Assembly (NCBI RefSeq): GCF_047511655.1
Contig: NC_133391.1
Span: forward strand, 132,960,906-133,024,905
Direction: 5' to 3'
DNA length: 64,000 nt
From: Castor canadensis
Lineage: Eukaryota; Chordata; Mammalia; Rodentia; Castoridae
Shown here: positions 10,954 through 21,790 of the stretch, in pieces
Position numbering within the stretch: position 1 is the first letter of the stretch
Layout: each line of letters opens with the position of its first letter
Program-made: the position numbers and the translations under genes
The notes under the pieces: model-generated
What the model was told of the DNA's origin: nothing
The model's database searches: none
Seen by the model: the letters and a program-made list of their open reading frames with translations, nothing else

Positions 10954-13900
10954 CTGGAACAGAAAGTCATGTGCTTTAAATTTGAGTGCTTTACCAAGAT
11001 ATTTATTCATCATTTCCTCCCTCCCTTCCTCCCTTCCTTCCTTCCTCTATTCACTCACACTTCACCCATGCCTTCTATCTCTCTCTCCCTATTTAAAAAT
11101 TAATTGAAAATTTCCTTTATGACTTGTCTGCTTATGGCATCAATTAACACAGATTTGTGTACCTTTTCCAATCATTGTCATTTTGAAAAAGGCAATTCTG
11201 GAGAATTTCCATTAGTAAAACAAACAATAATAAAGAAAGCCTTTACTGGTGAGAAATAATGGTCTCCTTCCATTGATCTGTGTCTTCTTTTCTTGTCCAA
11301 TAAACATCAGGGGAAGAAATCGAATGTTGGGGCTATTAGAAGACTTGAGATGGAATCTCAGATATTCCCTTCTCTTGCGAGGACCCTAGCCAAGTCATCT
11401 CAGACAGAAAAGTACATCATCAGCTCCCATTACATATTATTTCTGACCATGAAAACACTTAAGGACCATGAGTTCTAAACAGGTTTAAATCTTCCTCAAG
11501 CCTGTTCTTGGCACATGGACAGGTGGAGCACTGCAGGTGTCAGGAGTTGGACAAACTTGGCCCAAATCTAGGTCCATAGCCAGGTGTACTTCACCTGGGG
11601 AAGTTAAGTAACTTTCTATACTTCGGTTTCCTCATCTGTAAAGCAGAGACAATAATAGTGCCTGTCTCATGCCATTATTTGAGGATGAAGTGACATAATA
11701 AAGCACTGTAGAAATTTGGTGCACTATAGAACTTGCACTCAGCCCTGCACAATTCCCTAGGAGCATAAGTGGCACTTGTCGTGATTATTGGGCCTGAGAG
11801 CATCAGTGAATGTGGTTAATTATGTACTGAATATGATCATTAGTAAGGGAGGGGACAAAGGAGTGGGCCACCACACTAGTGTCAGCAGTAGTCCCTGTAC
11901 AAAAGGTATCAACAACTGTCCACCTACCCAAGTCACGGTTAAAAACTTTCATTTACTTACTTCACATGAATCGTCTTCGCCTGTTTTTCCGCCAGCACAG
12001 ATCATGCTGTTTGAAATAACCGGCTTGAAATTGTAATGCTCTGCATTATTGCATATTTTTCGGTCTATCACGGTGATGTTGACTTCTTTCAAAATATTTG
12101 AAACTTTGCATGAGTCTTTTTTGGTACTTCCCCATCCTGCCACACGACACTTGGTGTGGGGTTTGACATCCTCTCCTGTTTTGGGTAGGTGAAGTATTTC
12201 TACAGCTTTGGTTCTAACTGCTTTACGGTCCAGCTGGAAAACAGACGAGAGATGGAGTTGCTTATGCTCCAGTGCGGGAGGCAGAGGAACAAACTCAACC
12301 TGGAGTGTAATGAGAATGTTAAACCCTGTGGTAAACAATGCAGCAGGGGCCTAGGCCAGAGAGCGCCTTCTGGGGAGTAAGGAGGGTTAGAAGCCTGGTG
12401 GGAATTAGCACATGGGGCATGCCAGTGAGGCCAGGCCTGACAGGGCAGATAGTGAGGGGGTCAGGCTAGAAGTATTGGGGGGTCAATGTCAGAGACACAC
12501 AGAGCTCTAGGACCCTTTCTTTACTCCTGATGATGAGAATATTGGAGCCCCTGGACCCCCTCATTATTCCTGCTACCAGCCCCTTTGGACACTCTGTCTT
12601 CTAGTCCTGTCTGCCCATTCCACTTTCTGCACAGCACCCAGCTCTAATAAGTCTGGTGACATCACTGCCCTGCTTAACACACTGTCCTCATTTCCTTTCT
12701 TATAATCTTCAAACTTCTCACCAAGGTTAGCAAGGCCTGGCTTTGTGGTTTACATCTTGCTTACCCCTTTTTCTTAAATCTTGTGACTCTCTTTTCTCTC
12801 CCCTTCCTCCAAGTGACCCTTCCTGTACACATTGTTTTTCCTGCCTGAGAGGCCCCTCCGTCCCTCTTTCCTGGCTGACCAGGGTGTCCCTGGCCTTCTG
12901 CTCTCCCTAGGTGCTCCCAGACACCTCTTCTTAGGTATCTGTGTCATGGATGAGCAAAATCCACGAGCTCAGAGCTAGTGATTTATCTGTCTGACTGTTC
13001 TTCTAGTCTCTGAATGCCTTCAGGGGAAGTCCTGGTTATGATTTATTTTCTGAGGAAGAGAAAAGCAGACTGCACTAACTGTTAAGTACTAGATTTTCCT
13101 GGTTGCTTATAAGCCCCCTCACAGTTCTTTACCGTCACAGCTTATCAGTATCAGACAGGGTGACAAAAATCAAGGCTGTTCTGCAGAGTATGGGCCCAAA
13201 TGATCTCAATGTCTGCATCACAAAAAATGACCAAACACCCCGCTATTGGTTAGAAGCTGTTGCTTCTGTACCAATCACAGCCTTACCCTTTTTCTGGTCT
13301 CTCTGTCTTCTAGACAAGTAGGATTTATTGAGATGCCTAATCATAGAATCATCTCACTTGTCGACAACACCCAATTCAGAGCAAATTGTTACCTCCTTGA
13401 ACCTTCCCCCAAATTGTAGGATGCAAACTCAAATTCCATGATAAGCCCCATCTTACATCTTCTTACTGACCCTCTGGCCAGTATTTTTTTCAGAGTGCAC
13501 AGTCTCCCCAGCTGAGCTAGCATCCATAGGCACAAGTTGTCTGACTATGGGTGAGTTCTTTGACTGGTAAGCATCAGCACTTTAGACTGCCAGGTCCTAC
13601 CACAATAGGACTTTTGTGAACAACTGTTGAACTGAATTCCAACAGGGGGAAGGAACACCTGTGGCAGTAGTGCTGGCTCCCAGTCATGCTGCTTAGCTGC
13701 ATACTCAGGGCAGTAGCTAGCTAACTGCCTTGTGAGGCCAAGCCTAAAGAAACTGGTTTCAGGTTACACTGACATTTTACTATTTCACAATAGTTATGGT
13801 TGGAACTCAGGGCCTTGCACTTGCTAGGCAGGTGCTCTGCCATTTGAACCATGCCCACAGCCCTTTTTTGCTTTACTTGTGTTTCAGGTAGGGTCTTGGA

Positions 13901-15314
13901 TTTTGCAAGTGGCTGGCCTGGGATGTGATCCTCCTACCTGTGCCTCCTGTGGAACTGGGATCATAAGCTTGCATCACTATGCCTGCTCCCCCTCAGTGTT
14001 GTTTTGATTTGCATTTCTTTTATGGTTAAGGATGTTGAATATTTCTCCATACAGTTATTTGCCATTTGTACTTCTTCTTCTAAAAACTGTTCAATTTGTT
14101 TGCCCATTTATTAATTAGATTGCTTGTTCTTTTGGTGTTTAATTTTTAGAGCATTTTATGTATTATGGATATTAATCTTTCATAAAGTGGGGACTGTTTG
14201 GGGGTGGAAACCAAGTGAGGAGAGGGCAAAAGGAAAGGGTGAAGGGGGAGTGAATATGATTGAAATACTTTGTATGCATGCATAAAAATAGAATAAGGAG
14301 ACTTGTGAAATTGCTTAAAAAGAGAGGCTAAGAAAGAGTAATAGAGGGCTGAATTTGATCAAAGTACTTTATATGCATGCATGGAAATATCACAATGCAA
14401 CTTTTTTGTACAAGTAATATGCACTAATAAAAAACCCAAAATAGTTATTGGAAAAAAACCCTCCAAATATAATTACCTGAAGAAGTTGAAGATCTCCTTC
14501 AAATGACTGTGGGTCATAACATGGAAAGGAAATTGCCTTTCTAATGGAAAATACTTGTTCAAGTTTCTCTTTATGGGATGCAGAATGGGCCCCAAGAATA
14601 ATTTGGGTGTTTCCCTTCCTGGAAAAAAGCACATGTAACTTACATAAGAAAATGGATGAAGCTTAAATAGAGGCTTAATTTGTTCAAGTTTGACCAGTAT
14701 TTTCAAATGGCTTCCTATTTATAAACAAGCAAGCAAGACTGAGAACTTATAGAGCCATTTCTTTAGTTGTTTTAGTGCCTTCTACTCACACTTCCCAGAT
14801 GTGTGCCAAGGGTATGGTGCTTCCATGTCCCCACATCTTTTCAAGGACGAAGCAACAAAAAGGGAGGCCCAGACTTTGTGGCAGAAGCAAGAGCATGAGT
14901 TGTGGAGCCCTGGAGAGGCCTGCCCCGTAACAGCTTGGAGTGTGGGCTTCCCCAGGGCAGCAGTGCTTGAGGGGTTGCCAGGGTGGAGGGAGCTGGACTC
15001 TACCATTCCACTGCCCAAGGAGGAGCTGCCAGTTTCTCATCTGCTTTGGATTTGCAGAGCAAAAACTTTGTCCTAGTGACTTTCTAGGTTGTTGGCACCT
15101 AATGGAAGAGACTCAACCCAAGAACTAGAGCAGAAGTAGAAGGTTTGATTTCCTGTGCTTCAGGGAAATAGTGTCTTGCTGAAGCCTTCAAAGATAGGAA
15201 AGGTCTTCCAGAATCAATGCTTTTAGAAGTTAGAATGAAGAAAACAACCTTGTTTTTATAGTGAAAACTTAAAGATGATTCTATACAAACACATGCATGT
15301 AATACACAGAAAGA

Positions 15315-15352
<38 letters not shown>

Positions 15353-18300
15353 AGAAGCAAACAAAACTAGAGATAGGCCTGAAGCTAGCTGATGAACCTA
15401 ATGATACCTATTTCAGGATAAGTGGACAAAAACATTTCCTGATTTGTTGGGCTGACTTTGTAGCAAACAGTGCTAATGATTGAGTGTGCCAGTGGCTAAC
15501 ATTATTTCCACTGGAAATTATGTTGGTTTTTGTGGGGGTCTGGGGGGTGGAGTACTGGGGATTGAATTCAGGACCTCACACTTGCCAGGCAGGAGCTCTA
15601 CCACTTAAGCCATGCCACCAGTCCTTTTTGCTTTGGTTATTTTTGAGATAGGGTCTCACTTTATGCCCAGCTGGCCTTGACTGTAATTATCCTGCTTGTA
15701 CTTCCCCACATAGCTGGGATGACAGGCATGTACCCCTGGCCCAGCCATTGGTTGAGATAGGGTCTTGGATACTTTTTGCCTGGGCTGGGCTTGAAACCAG
15801 ATCTTCCCAATCTCTGACTTCTGAGTAACTAGCATAACAGGCTTGAGCCTCCAAAGCAGGCTTATGCTGGTGTTCTTACTAGACTAATACTTATTTTACA
15901 CCACAATTTAATGTAAATACGTTTGCACCTTCTTTTGGGAAAACTAATATTTAAGCCTCTTCTTTTGTTCAATTTATGCTAGAGTGAACAGGGAAATGAC
16001 AGGTACCGGTTGCCAACAAACAGGTACCATTTAAGAAAATAGCAGCCTATCCACACGGTAAACACTATTCTGTCTGTCAAATAAACCCAGGTTTGTGCCA
16101 TAGGAAATTGGTAGTTTTTAAACAAACAGCAGTAATTTCCTACAGATCAGTATAATATATGATAATAGCATGGGACAATACCACTGATACAGCAGTAAGT
16201 AAGCCAGCTGTAATCATGGAAGACATTCAGTTTGATTGACTTTGTAAAATATGCTTATGAAAAAGTGTGGAACAAAATATAACAAAATACTGATAGTGAC
16301 TGTGAGGGGTTGATGAGATTGTTATTTTTTACCTTCCCTGTTTTCCAAAATTTTAATAATGTTGCTATTTATAGTGAAAAATATTTTAAAGTAACATGAG
16401 AAAATGGTTATGCATTTCAATCTCATTCTTTGTCATCTGGCCCTGTTTTGTAGAAGTAAGTGTCATAATAAGACACAACTTGAATATACATGCCAACTTT
16501 CTTGTCCATTCTAACTTAATTTTGGTTTTGAACTTGATAGTTACACCTCCCTAAGTCAATCCTGGGAGTGAGAGGAACTGAGATTACTTACAGGTCACAG
16601 TGAGCAGCCGTCAGCACCCAGTTTTCTTTGATCAAAGCCCCCGAGCAGATCACCAGCCCTTTGATGAGAGCCATGTAGGGTCTCGCATGAGGTGCCACTT
16701 CGCTTCCTCCTATAATTCCCTTACGGGATTCTGGAAAAACTAAAAGAATGAGCCAGTGTGAAACCCTGTCTTAAGTACCTATCCTTTATTCTGAGAAAGC
16801 ATGGCTCTAACAAATAGATTCAGAACAGGTTTGCTCTGTGAGAGAGAGAGTGGACAAGCAGTCAGTGGCCTGGCTTGGAGCTTTTGCCTCTATGGTTATG
16901 ATCTATGTGTGCTTGTGAGTGTTTTACTAAACTATGTTTAGTGCTAGTTTTTGGGTTGGTTTTTAATATAAGTAAATATTTCTACTATGTTAGACTCTTA
17001 AGTTATTCTGCCTCATATCGAAATTGATTTCTTGCCTCTTCTCTCTCTTTTTTCCCTTCCTTTCTCCTTCCCTTTTTTCTCTCCATGTCTTCTTTTCCCT
17101 CTGTCTCTCTTTCTTTCTTTCCTGTGATGATAAAAATGAGAAATATTTAGAGATACTTCTATTTTTGCACAATAGTTCTCAAACTTTAGTGTCTTGAGAA
17201 TAACCCAGAGTACTTAAAATGCAAATTCCCTACACCCACCCCAGACAGTGTGGTTCAGAAACAGGGAACGTGATTTTTAACTAAGCACCCCAGGTGATTC
17301 TGAAGCAGGTGGTTCCCAGAGCAGCTGAAAAGTTTATAAGTCTGTGAGTCGTCTAAGAAAGCAGGAATTTATCCCATTTTTGCTCCTTTTTGCTGTCATT
17401 ACTAGCAGAAGTCATTTTACCAGACAGTCATTTCATATATCGTGTGGATCGACAGCCTAGAGGACAAGTGACCAAAAGCTAGAAGGCTGGAAGGGAATGG
17501 GGAGGTTGGGTCTGCAGATTCCTTAGCAGGACACCTATCACTTGGCTCTAGCCAGCAAACTTAAGCTTTCTACTTCCAAGTATGCATGGGAACGAATTCT
17601 CTACCTTCTGATTCAAAGGCTTCCTTGCCTATCATAGATTAAAAATATTCCTTATTAGAAAACTTGTGCTTGTGTAGGTAAAACACCTGAAAATGAAAAA
17701 GTTCCCCTTGGAACAACCAGTCTATAAAGAAACTTAATCCATTGTCTAGGTTTTCTGGCTTCCCTCTCAGGCCAGCCCTGAGCAACTTGGATCTGCACTG
17801 CCTACTTTATAAGTGCTTTGGTTGTAAATTTTTTTTTAACAGCTTTTACTTATTCTTGTCTTTGTTCCATTTCATTATTATTTATACAGAAAGCAAGGTG
17901 AGGCAAATGAGCTAAAAAAAAAAAAAGAGGGGTCGTAGCTAAAGAACAAATGATGAAAATCACCAACAGGGAAAGATGAATAACGAAGTCATTAACTGAA
18001 CTCTTGCTCATACTTTTAATCCAGGCTGAAATCATGCAAGGACCTCTTTTCTAAGAAATTTACATACTCATTCAATTTTTTTCCATGTAATCATTTGTGG
18101 TCACTTTTGAGTACTGTTTAAAGGGGTGCAAAGATGAATGAAACATGGTTCTCATCATCAAAGAGCATTAGCAGTAGGAAGATGTAAAAAGCAAAGCTGT
18201 GCACAGATGCACAAAAGATGACACTGCCTGACACTGCCTGGAGTGGGTGGACAGAGAAGATGCAGGAACCCAGAGACATGAGAAATTGCTGTTGGCCCGG

Positions 18301-20162
18301 GGTTGTGGTCTTCACGAAGAAGGACGTTCCCCCCTTGAAGTGGGTTGGAAGGTGTATAAAACTTCACCAGGAGGGACTAGAGGAGATTTCAAGTTAAGTA
18401 GAAGGTAGCATAGTTAGAGAGTATGAAAATGAAACAGGATGCCTGCAGAGTAATACTAAATTGAGCTAATGATTTATCACGTTTAGATGCTTTTGAGGCT
18501 CAGACTTGACATGTGTCCTAGCACTCCTTAACATTTTAATCATTAGCAAGGTGATTTTGTTTAAGGTCCAATTTGACTTGCTACTATTCTTTTAATTGTT
18601 CAGATTAAGTTTATCCTAGCTTCTACAATTTTCCATGGTCTTTCTGGATAATTGAATCTCAAAATCTTCTCTGAGAATTTGAACACTTTTAACATACCTT
18701 CCCCCACACATCCTATTTAAAATGCAGATAGGAAGTGTCAGGAAATTTCTTAAAGCTCAACAAACAAAAATATTAAAGACCCACTACCACATAGGGCAGA
18801 GTGGAAAGGAACCCACTGGACATTCATAGCCTATTCACTTCCTGCTCCAGGTTGCATTGTCTTAGTCTCAGGTGGGACACTGTGGTATTAGCCTTAAAAA
18901 ACTCACAATATTCCATGGTGTGGTTATTGTTTGGAATGATAGTTTAGCAAGAAAAATCAAAGAAAAAATATCAGCAACTATACTAAGAATAATAATGAAA
19001 GCTCCTATGACTTACCAGGCACCAATTAGTGTATTTATAATGCCTACCCTCTAGGTATTATTACTTCCATGTGGATAAGAGAGATGAAGTTTAGACAAGG
19101 CAATTAACTTGCCCAAGTTTACGCAGCTAATAATGATCAAGTAGTATTCTAACCTAGTTACATACAATGCAAAATCCACACTTTTTTCCATTGTGAAGAA
19201 TGCTCTCCTTGTTTTTCTTTTCTTTCCTTTCCCCCCCTAAATAATACAGAGTTGTAAGAATCTAGTAAAGTAAGATACACATATGTAAATAAATATTTAC
19301 ATATAATTTTGGGAGAGTTACAGACTTCCTGATGCCTAAGCATGGTCTTAAATGAGCTCATAGATTTCATAATACGAAGTCCAGCTCTGAAGGTGTCTTC
19401 ATTCTACATCATGTATGTGGTTAAGAACATGAACTCTGAGTTTCAGTCTCAGCCCTACTTCTAACCAGCTGCTATACCTTACTTAGTATATGTACTTAAT
19501 CTCTGGTCACAGTTTCCTCGTATGTATAATGGGACTGATAACAATGACACTTAAGAAGTTAAATGAACTCATGTGCACAAAGCAATTAGAATACTGCTAT
19601 CTTTAATTGTGAATTTTATTGAGGATTGTCATATATAAATATATATATATATTTCAATGGATTATTTTACACTGATGTTATTATCTTCACCACCCTCACC
19701 ACTGGAAATGGACACACCTAGCAACACATCCTGAAACTGAAAATTTGAAGACTTATCTGAGCGCATTCACTTATATTTTTATGATTGGGTGGCTTAGTCA
19801 AAAAAGTAACCTATATGTCCCCAATCTAATGGCTTTTTCAGTTTTCACTGAAAGTCTTTGCTCTAGATCTGACCAGGATTTATGAGAGCCACCAGATATT
19901 ACCGATGCTTTCATATTTTTGCTCTAGATACATAGAGCAAAAAGCCAGTGTGCCTTTTAGATGGCAAAGACAAATGATAACATTAAAAATGGTCAGAAAT
20001 TTTAATTTGTTTTTCCTTTTTATATAATGTTAATCACAAATTAAACCCACATAGTTGTCTACTTTCTCATAAGCATATGAGAAAAAGCATATGAAAAGAG
20101 GTCTTACCTCCAGGAATGAGAAGAAGAAAGATGGCAGTAGGGAAAGACAGGAGAAAAGGCAT
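10801..20162 (-). CDS. Granzyme A-like serine protease, complete five-exon tandem paralogue
   Basis: CDS join of 20108-20162, 16592-16730, 14477-14618, 11961-12233 and 10801-10953: 762 nt, 253 residues (human GZMA has 262). All introns are GT-AG and phases match the granzyme pattern. The signal peptide starts MPFLLS. Mature IIGG begins at residue 24, catalytic His62 lies in TAAHC, Asp107 in EGDLQLLQ and Ser206 in GDSGSP. Asp200 occupies the S1-bottom position (chymotrypsin 189), predicting cleavage after Arg/Lys. The cysteine that forms granzyme A's inter-subunit disulfide is present in FPCYDP (Cys98), as are the four intrachain pairs. NIT at 164 is a conserved-type glycosylation site. Oddities are a 5-residue shorter leader, a 2-residue deletion in exon 2, an extra cysteine (154), a shortened loop after SFG, and Lys-Gly before IIGG. 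Only about two thirds of exon 2 residues match the left gene, so the duplication is old. Expression is inferred from the intact frame and promoter layout. Confidence 0.9.
10954..11960 (-). other. Paralogue intron 4
   Basis: 1007 bp. Holds a short pyrimidine tract at 11014-11048 close to the exon 5 acceptor and a MIR at about 11585-11800. Confidence 0.8.
11585..11800 (+). repeat. MIR SINE
   Basis: Contains the MIR core AAGTTAAGTAACTTTCTATAC...GGTTTCCTCATCTGTAAAGC and AATAATAGTGCCTGTCTCAT. Confidence 0.8.
11961..12233 (-). CDS. Granzyme A-like paralogue exon 4
   Basis: 273 nt, phase 0 at both ends, acceptor TGTTTTCCAG, donor GTAAGTAA. It encodes 91 residues (human GZMA 90) including [28 protein letters not shown] and ICAGG, and ends DDSCE just before the serine motif. 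Confidence 0.92.
13795..13990 (-). repeat. Dimeric B1/ID-type SINE
   Basis: Plus strand shows GGAACTCAGGGCCTTGCAC, GCTAGGCAGGTGCTCTGCC, TTTCAGGTAGGGTCTTGG and a decayed AACTGGGATCATAAGC end. Confidence 0.8.
14000..14450. mobile_element. L1 3' fragment, apparently with inverted 5' part
   Basis: 14000-14190 reads as L1 ORF2-end on the minus strand (TTTTGATTTGCATTTC, GATGTTGAATATTTCTCCA). From 14190 the sequence looks like a plus-strand L1 3' end (GGGGGAGTGAATATGATTGAAATACTTTG, repeated in a variant form near 14345). The layout suits a 5'-inverted L1 insertion. Confidence 0.5.
14477..14618 (-). CDS. Granzyme A-like paralogue exon 3
   Basis: 142 nt, acceptor TGCTTTTTTCCAG, donor CAG|GTAATTAT. 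It encodes QIILGAHS, the dimer cysteine in FPCYDP and catalytic Asp in EGDLQLLQ. It starts in phase 2 and ends in phase 0, matching exons 2 and 4. Confidence 0.92.
15319..15350. repeat. (AC)16 microsatellite
   Basis: Uninterrupted CA dinucleotide run. Confidence 0.97.
15535..15860 (-). repeat. Dimeric SINE with an extra B1-like unit
   Basis: Plus strand shows GTACTGGGGATTGAATTCAGG, TGCTTTGGTTATTTTTGAGA, CATAGCTGGGATGACAGGCA, then a second TTGAGATAGGGTCTTGGATA...GCCTGGGCTGG unit. This is a composite of ID plus two B1-like parts. Confidence 0.8.
16592..16730 (-). CDS. Granzyme A-like paralogue exon 2
   Basis: 139 nt, acceptor GTTTTTCCAG, donor GTAAGTAATC. It encodes the pro-region ending Arg-Lys-Gly, mature [15 protein letters not shown] and catalytic His in WVLTAAHC. 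It is two codons shorter than exon 2 of the left gene, the gap falling between PYMALI and ICSG. Confidence 0.93.
17165..17330. repeat. MER5-like hAT MITE
   Basis: Begins ATAGTTCTCAAACTTTAGTG and contains CACCCCAGACAGTGTGG and CCCCAGGTGATTCTGAAGCA, the usual MER5A landmarks. Confidence 0.8.
19430..19590 (+). repeat. MIR SINE fragment
   Basis: Contains TTAATCTCTGGTCACAGTTTCCTCGTATGTATAATGGGAC in MIR arrangement. A further MIR-like scrap (CAATTAACTTGCCCAAGTTTACGCAGCTAATAA) lies at about 19100-19135 in the opposite orientation. Confidence 0.7.
20108..20162 (-). CDS. Granzyme A-like paralogue exon 1 (coding part)
   Basis: 55 coding nt from ATG at 20162 to donor G|GTAAGACC. It encodes an 18-residue hydrophobic leader with core AIFLLLIPG, the same ending and donor as exon 1 of the left gene but five residues shorter at the front. 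Confidence 0.9.
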
Positions 20163-20222
20163 TTTCCCTTCCTTCTGTTTTCACCTACAGAGACCACTTG
20201 TTTCAGGAATTGACTTTAGTAA

Positions 20223-20251
20223 TATATAACAAGACACAGAGGATGTGGGTT
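20223..20251 (-). promoter_or_regulatory. Paralogue proximal promoter: TATA-like box and degenerate RUNX-like site
   Basis: TATATA at 20223-20228 lies 61 bp before the ATG. The gene strand has AACCCACA just upstream, where the left gene has AACCACA. The string between (complement of ACAGAGGATGTGG, left gene ACAAAGGATGTGG) is conserved. Confidence 0.5.
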
Positions 20252-20282
20252 TTCTCTCTCTCTCTCTTTTTTTTTCTTTCTC
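20252..20282. repeat. (CT)n/poly-T pyrimidine tract
   Basis: TCTCTCTCTCTC then T-rich sequence directly upstream of the paralogue promoter. Confidence 0.85.
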
Positions 20283-20479
20283 TGCTGTCCTGCTGAAGAT
20301 TTTGATGTTTTATTACTGGAAAACATAATGCTATGTTATCTGTGGTATTGCTACTTATTTATTTCATAACTGAGGTCATTTCCTTTGGGGTTAGATGTCT
20401 CCTACCTGAAAGGGCACATGTGAAGTCATGAAACTATGTTCATTTAAGAGCATTCAAAAGGTAATTATTCTTCAAAGGA

Positions 20480-21355
20480 AACAATGTAGTTAAAAATGTG
20501 CTTAAAGAGCTCAAGAAAGACATACAAATGGCCCACAAGCAAATGAACAAACCATTAATTTCATTAATCATCATGGAAATGCAAATCAAAACTATAGTGA
20601 TTTGCATCCATCAGAATGCTTATCATCAAAAAAGACAAAAAATAACAAATGCTGGTGAGGATGCAGAGAAAGGGGGAACTCTTATGCTCTACTGGGAAAC
20701 AGTAGAAAACAGCATGAGGATTCCTTAAAAACTGACAATAGGATTGCTATGTGATCCAGTAATCCCCATGCTGGGTATTTTTTCATTCAAAGGAGAAATC
20801 ATTATACCAAAGAGATACCTGCATGCACATATTTATCATATATATGTATACACACACACACACACATATACATACATAACAGTATATATAGTATTCATAA
20901 AAAGAATGAAATCCTGCATTTACAGCAACATAGATGGAGCTGAGGTCATTATATAAAGTGAAAAACTCAGTGCATGTTCTCACATATTTGTGGAGCTAAA
21001 AAGTTGCTTGCACAGAAGAGCTGAGTAGAATAGTGGTCACTAGAGACTTGGAAGGGCAGTGGGGGGGTTGTGGGAGGGTGATGGAAAGTTCAGTCAAGGT
21101 CACCAAAACACAGAGAGGAGGAATTAGTTTTGGTTTTCTATAGCACAGTAGGGGAAGTACTGGCTAAAACAATCTATGGTATATTTTAAAATGATTAGAA
21201 AAGAAGAGCATGAGATTCAATACATAAAATGATTAATATCTGAAGAGATAGAAATGCTTATTACCCTGATTTGATTATCCTACATTATATACATGTATTA
21301 TAATCTATCCCATAAAGACATACTGATATTATGTCTCAATTAAATTTGCCAAAGA
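20480..21355 (+). mobile_element. Old L1 (L1M-type) ORF2-end and 3' region
   Basis: Shows decayed L1 landmarks: AAAGACATACAAATGGCC, GGAAATGCAAATCAAAAC, GGTGAGGATGCAGAGAAAGG, ATCCAGTAATCCCCATGCTGGG and TGTTCTCACATATTTGTGG. It is interrupted by an AC/TA microsatellite near 20838-20890. Confidence 0.8.
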
Positions 21356-21424
21356 AAAAATATTATTCTTAACAACCTTTTCATTTTCAAATAAGAGCTC
21401 ATTTAAAAGCTGAGATTTCAAGTT

Positions 21425-21790
21425 GTCTTTGTTTGGTGCTGCTATGACAGAATACCTGAGGCCAGGTAATTTGTAAGAACAGATTTATTTTGAATGGTTC
21501 TGGAGGCTTGGAAGTCCAAGGTTAGGGGCTCACATTTGGCAAAGGCCTTGCTGCATCAGAGTATAGTAGAAGGCAGTGCATAGTGAAAGAGAGAGAAAAG
21601 AAGGGGGCTAAAGTCATCTTTTCATCAGGAACTCACTTGCACGATAACTAACTCTCTCCTGCAATAATGGCACCAAACTCCTCATGGGGTCAGGGCCCTC
21701 ATGACCTAATTACCTCTTTCAAGTCTGACCGCTCAACATTGTTGCACTGGGAATTACATTTCCATCACTTGAACCTGAACCATAGCACTA
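21425..21790 (-). mobile_element. MaLR-type solo LTR
   Basis: Read in reverse this matches the MST/MLT1-type LTR layout. The plus strand shows AATACCTGAGGCCAGGTAATTTGTAAG, TCTGGAGGCTTGGAAGTCC, CAGGAACTCACTTGCACG, GGGCCCTCATGACCTAATTACCTC and an end at AACCATAGCA. Confidence 0.65.

Larger units (their letters stand above)
12234..14476 (-). other. Paralogue intron 3
   Basis: 2243 bp. 12238-13790 shows nothing I can name; then follow a SINE (13795-13990) and L1-derived sequence (14000-14450) ending close to the exon 3 donor. Confidence 0.7.
14619..16591 (-). other. Paralogue intron 2
   Basis: 1973 bp. Contains an (AC)n microsatellite at 15319-15350 and a SINE cluster at 15535-15860. Open frames around 14780-15130 have no protease similarity and I treat them as chance. 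Confidence 0.75.
16731..20107 (-). other. Paralogue intron 1
   Basis: 3377 bp. Contains a MER5-like fragment (17165-17330) and MIR-like scraps near 19070-19140 and 19430-19590. The rest shows nothing I can name. Confidence 0.75.

Noticed and set aside
14780-15130. Several overlapping 60-90 codon frames on both strands in paralogue intron 2
   Set aside because: No family features, no splice context, and they lie within an intron of a clear gene.
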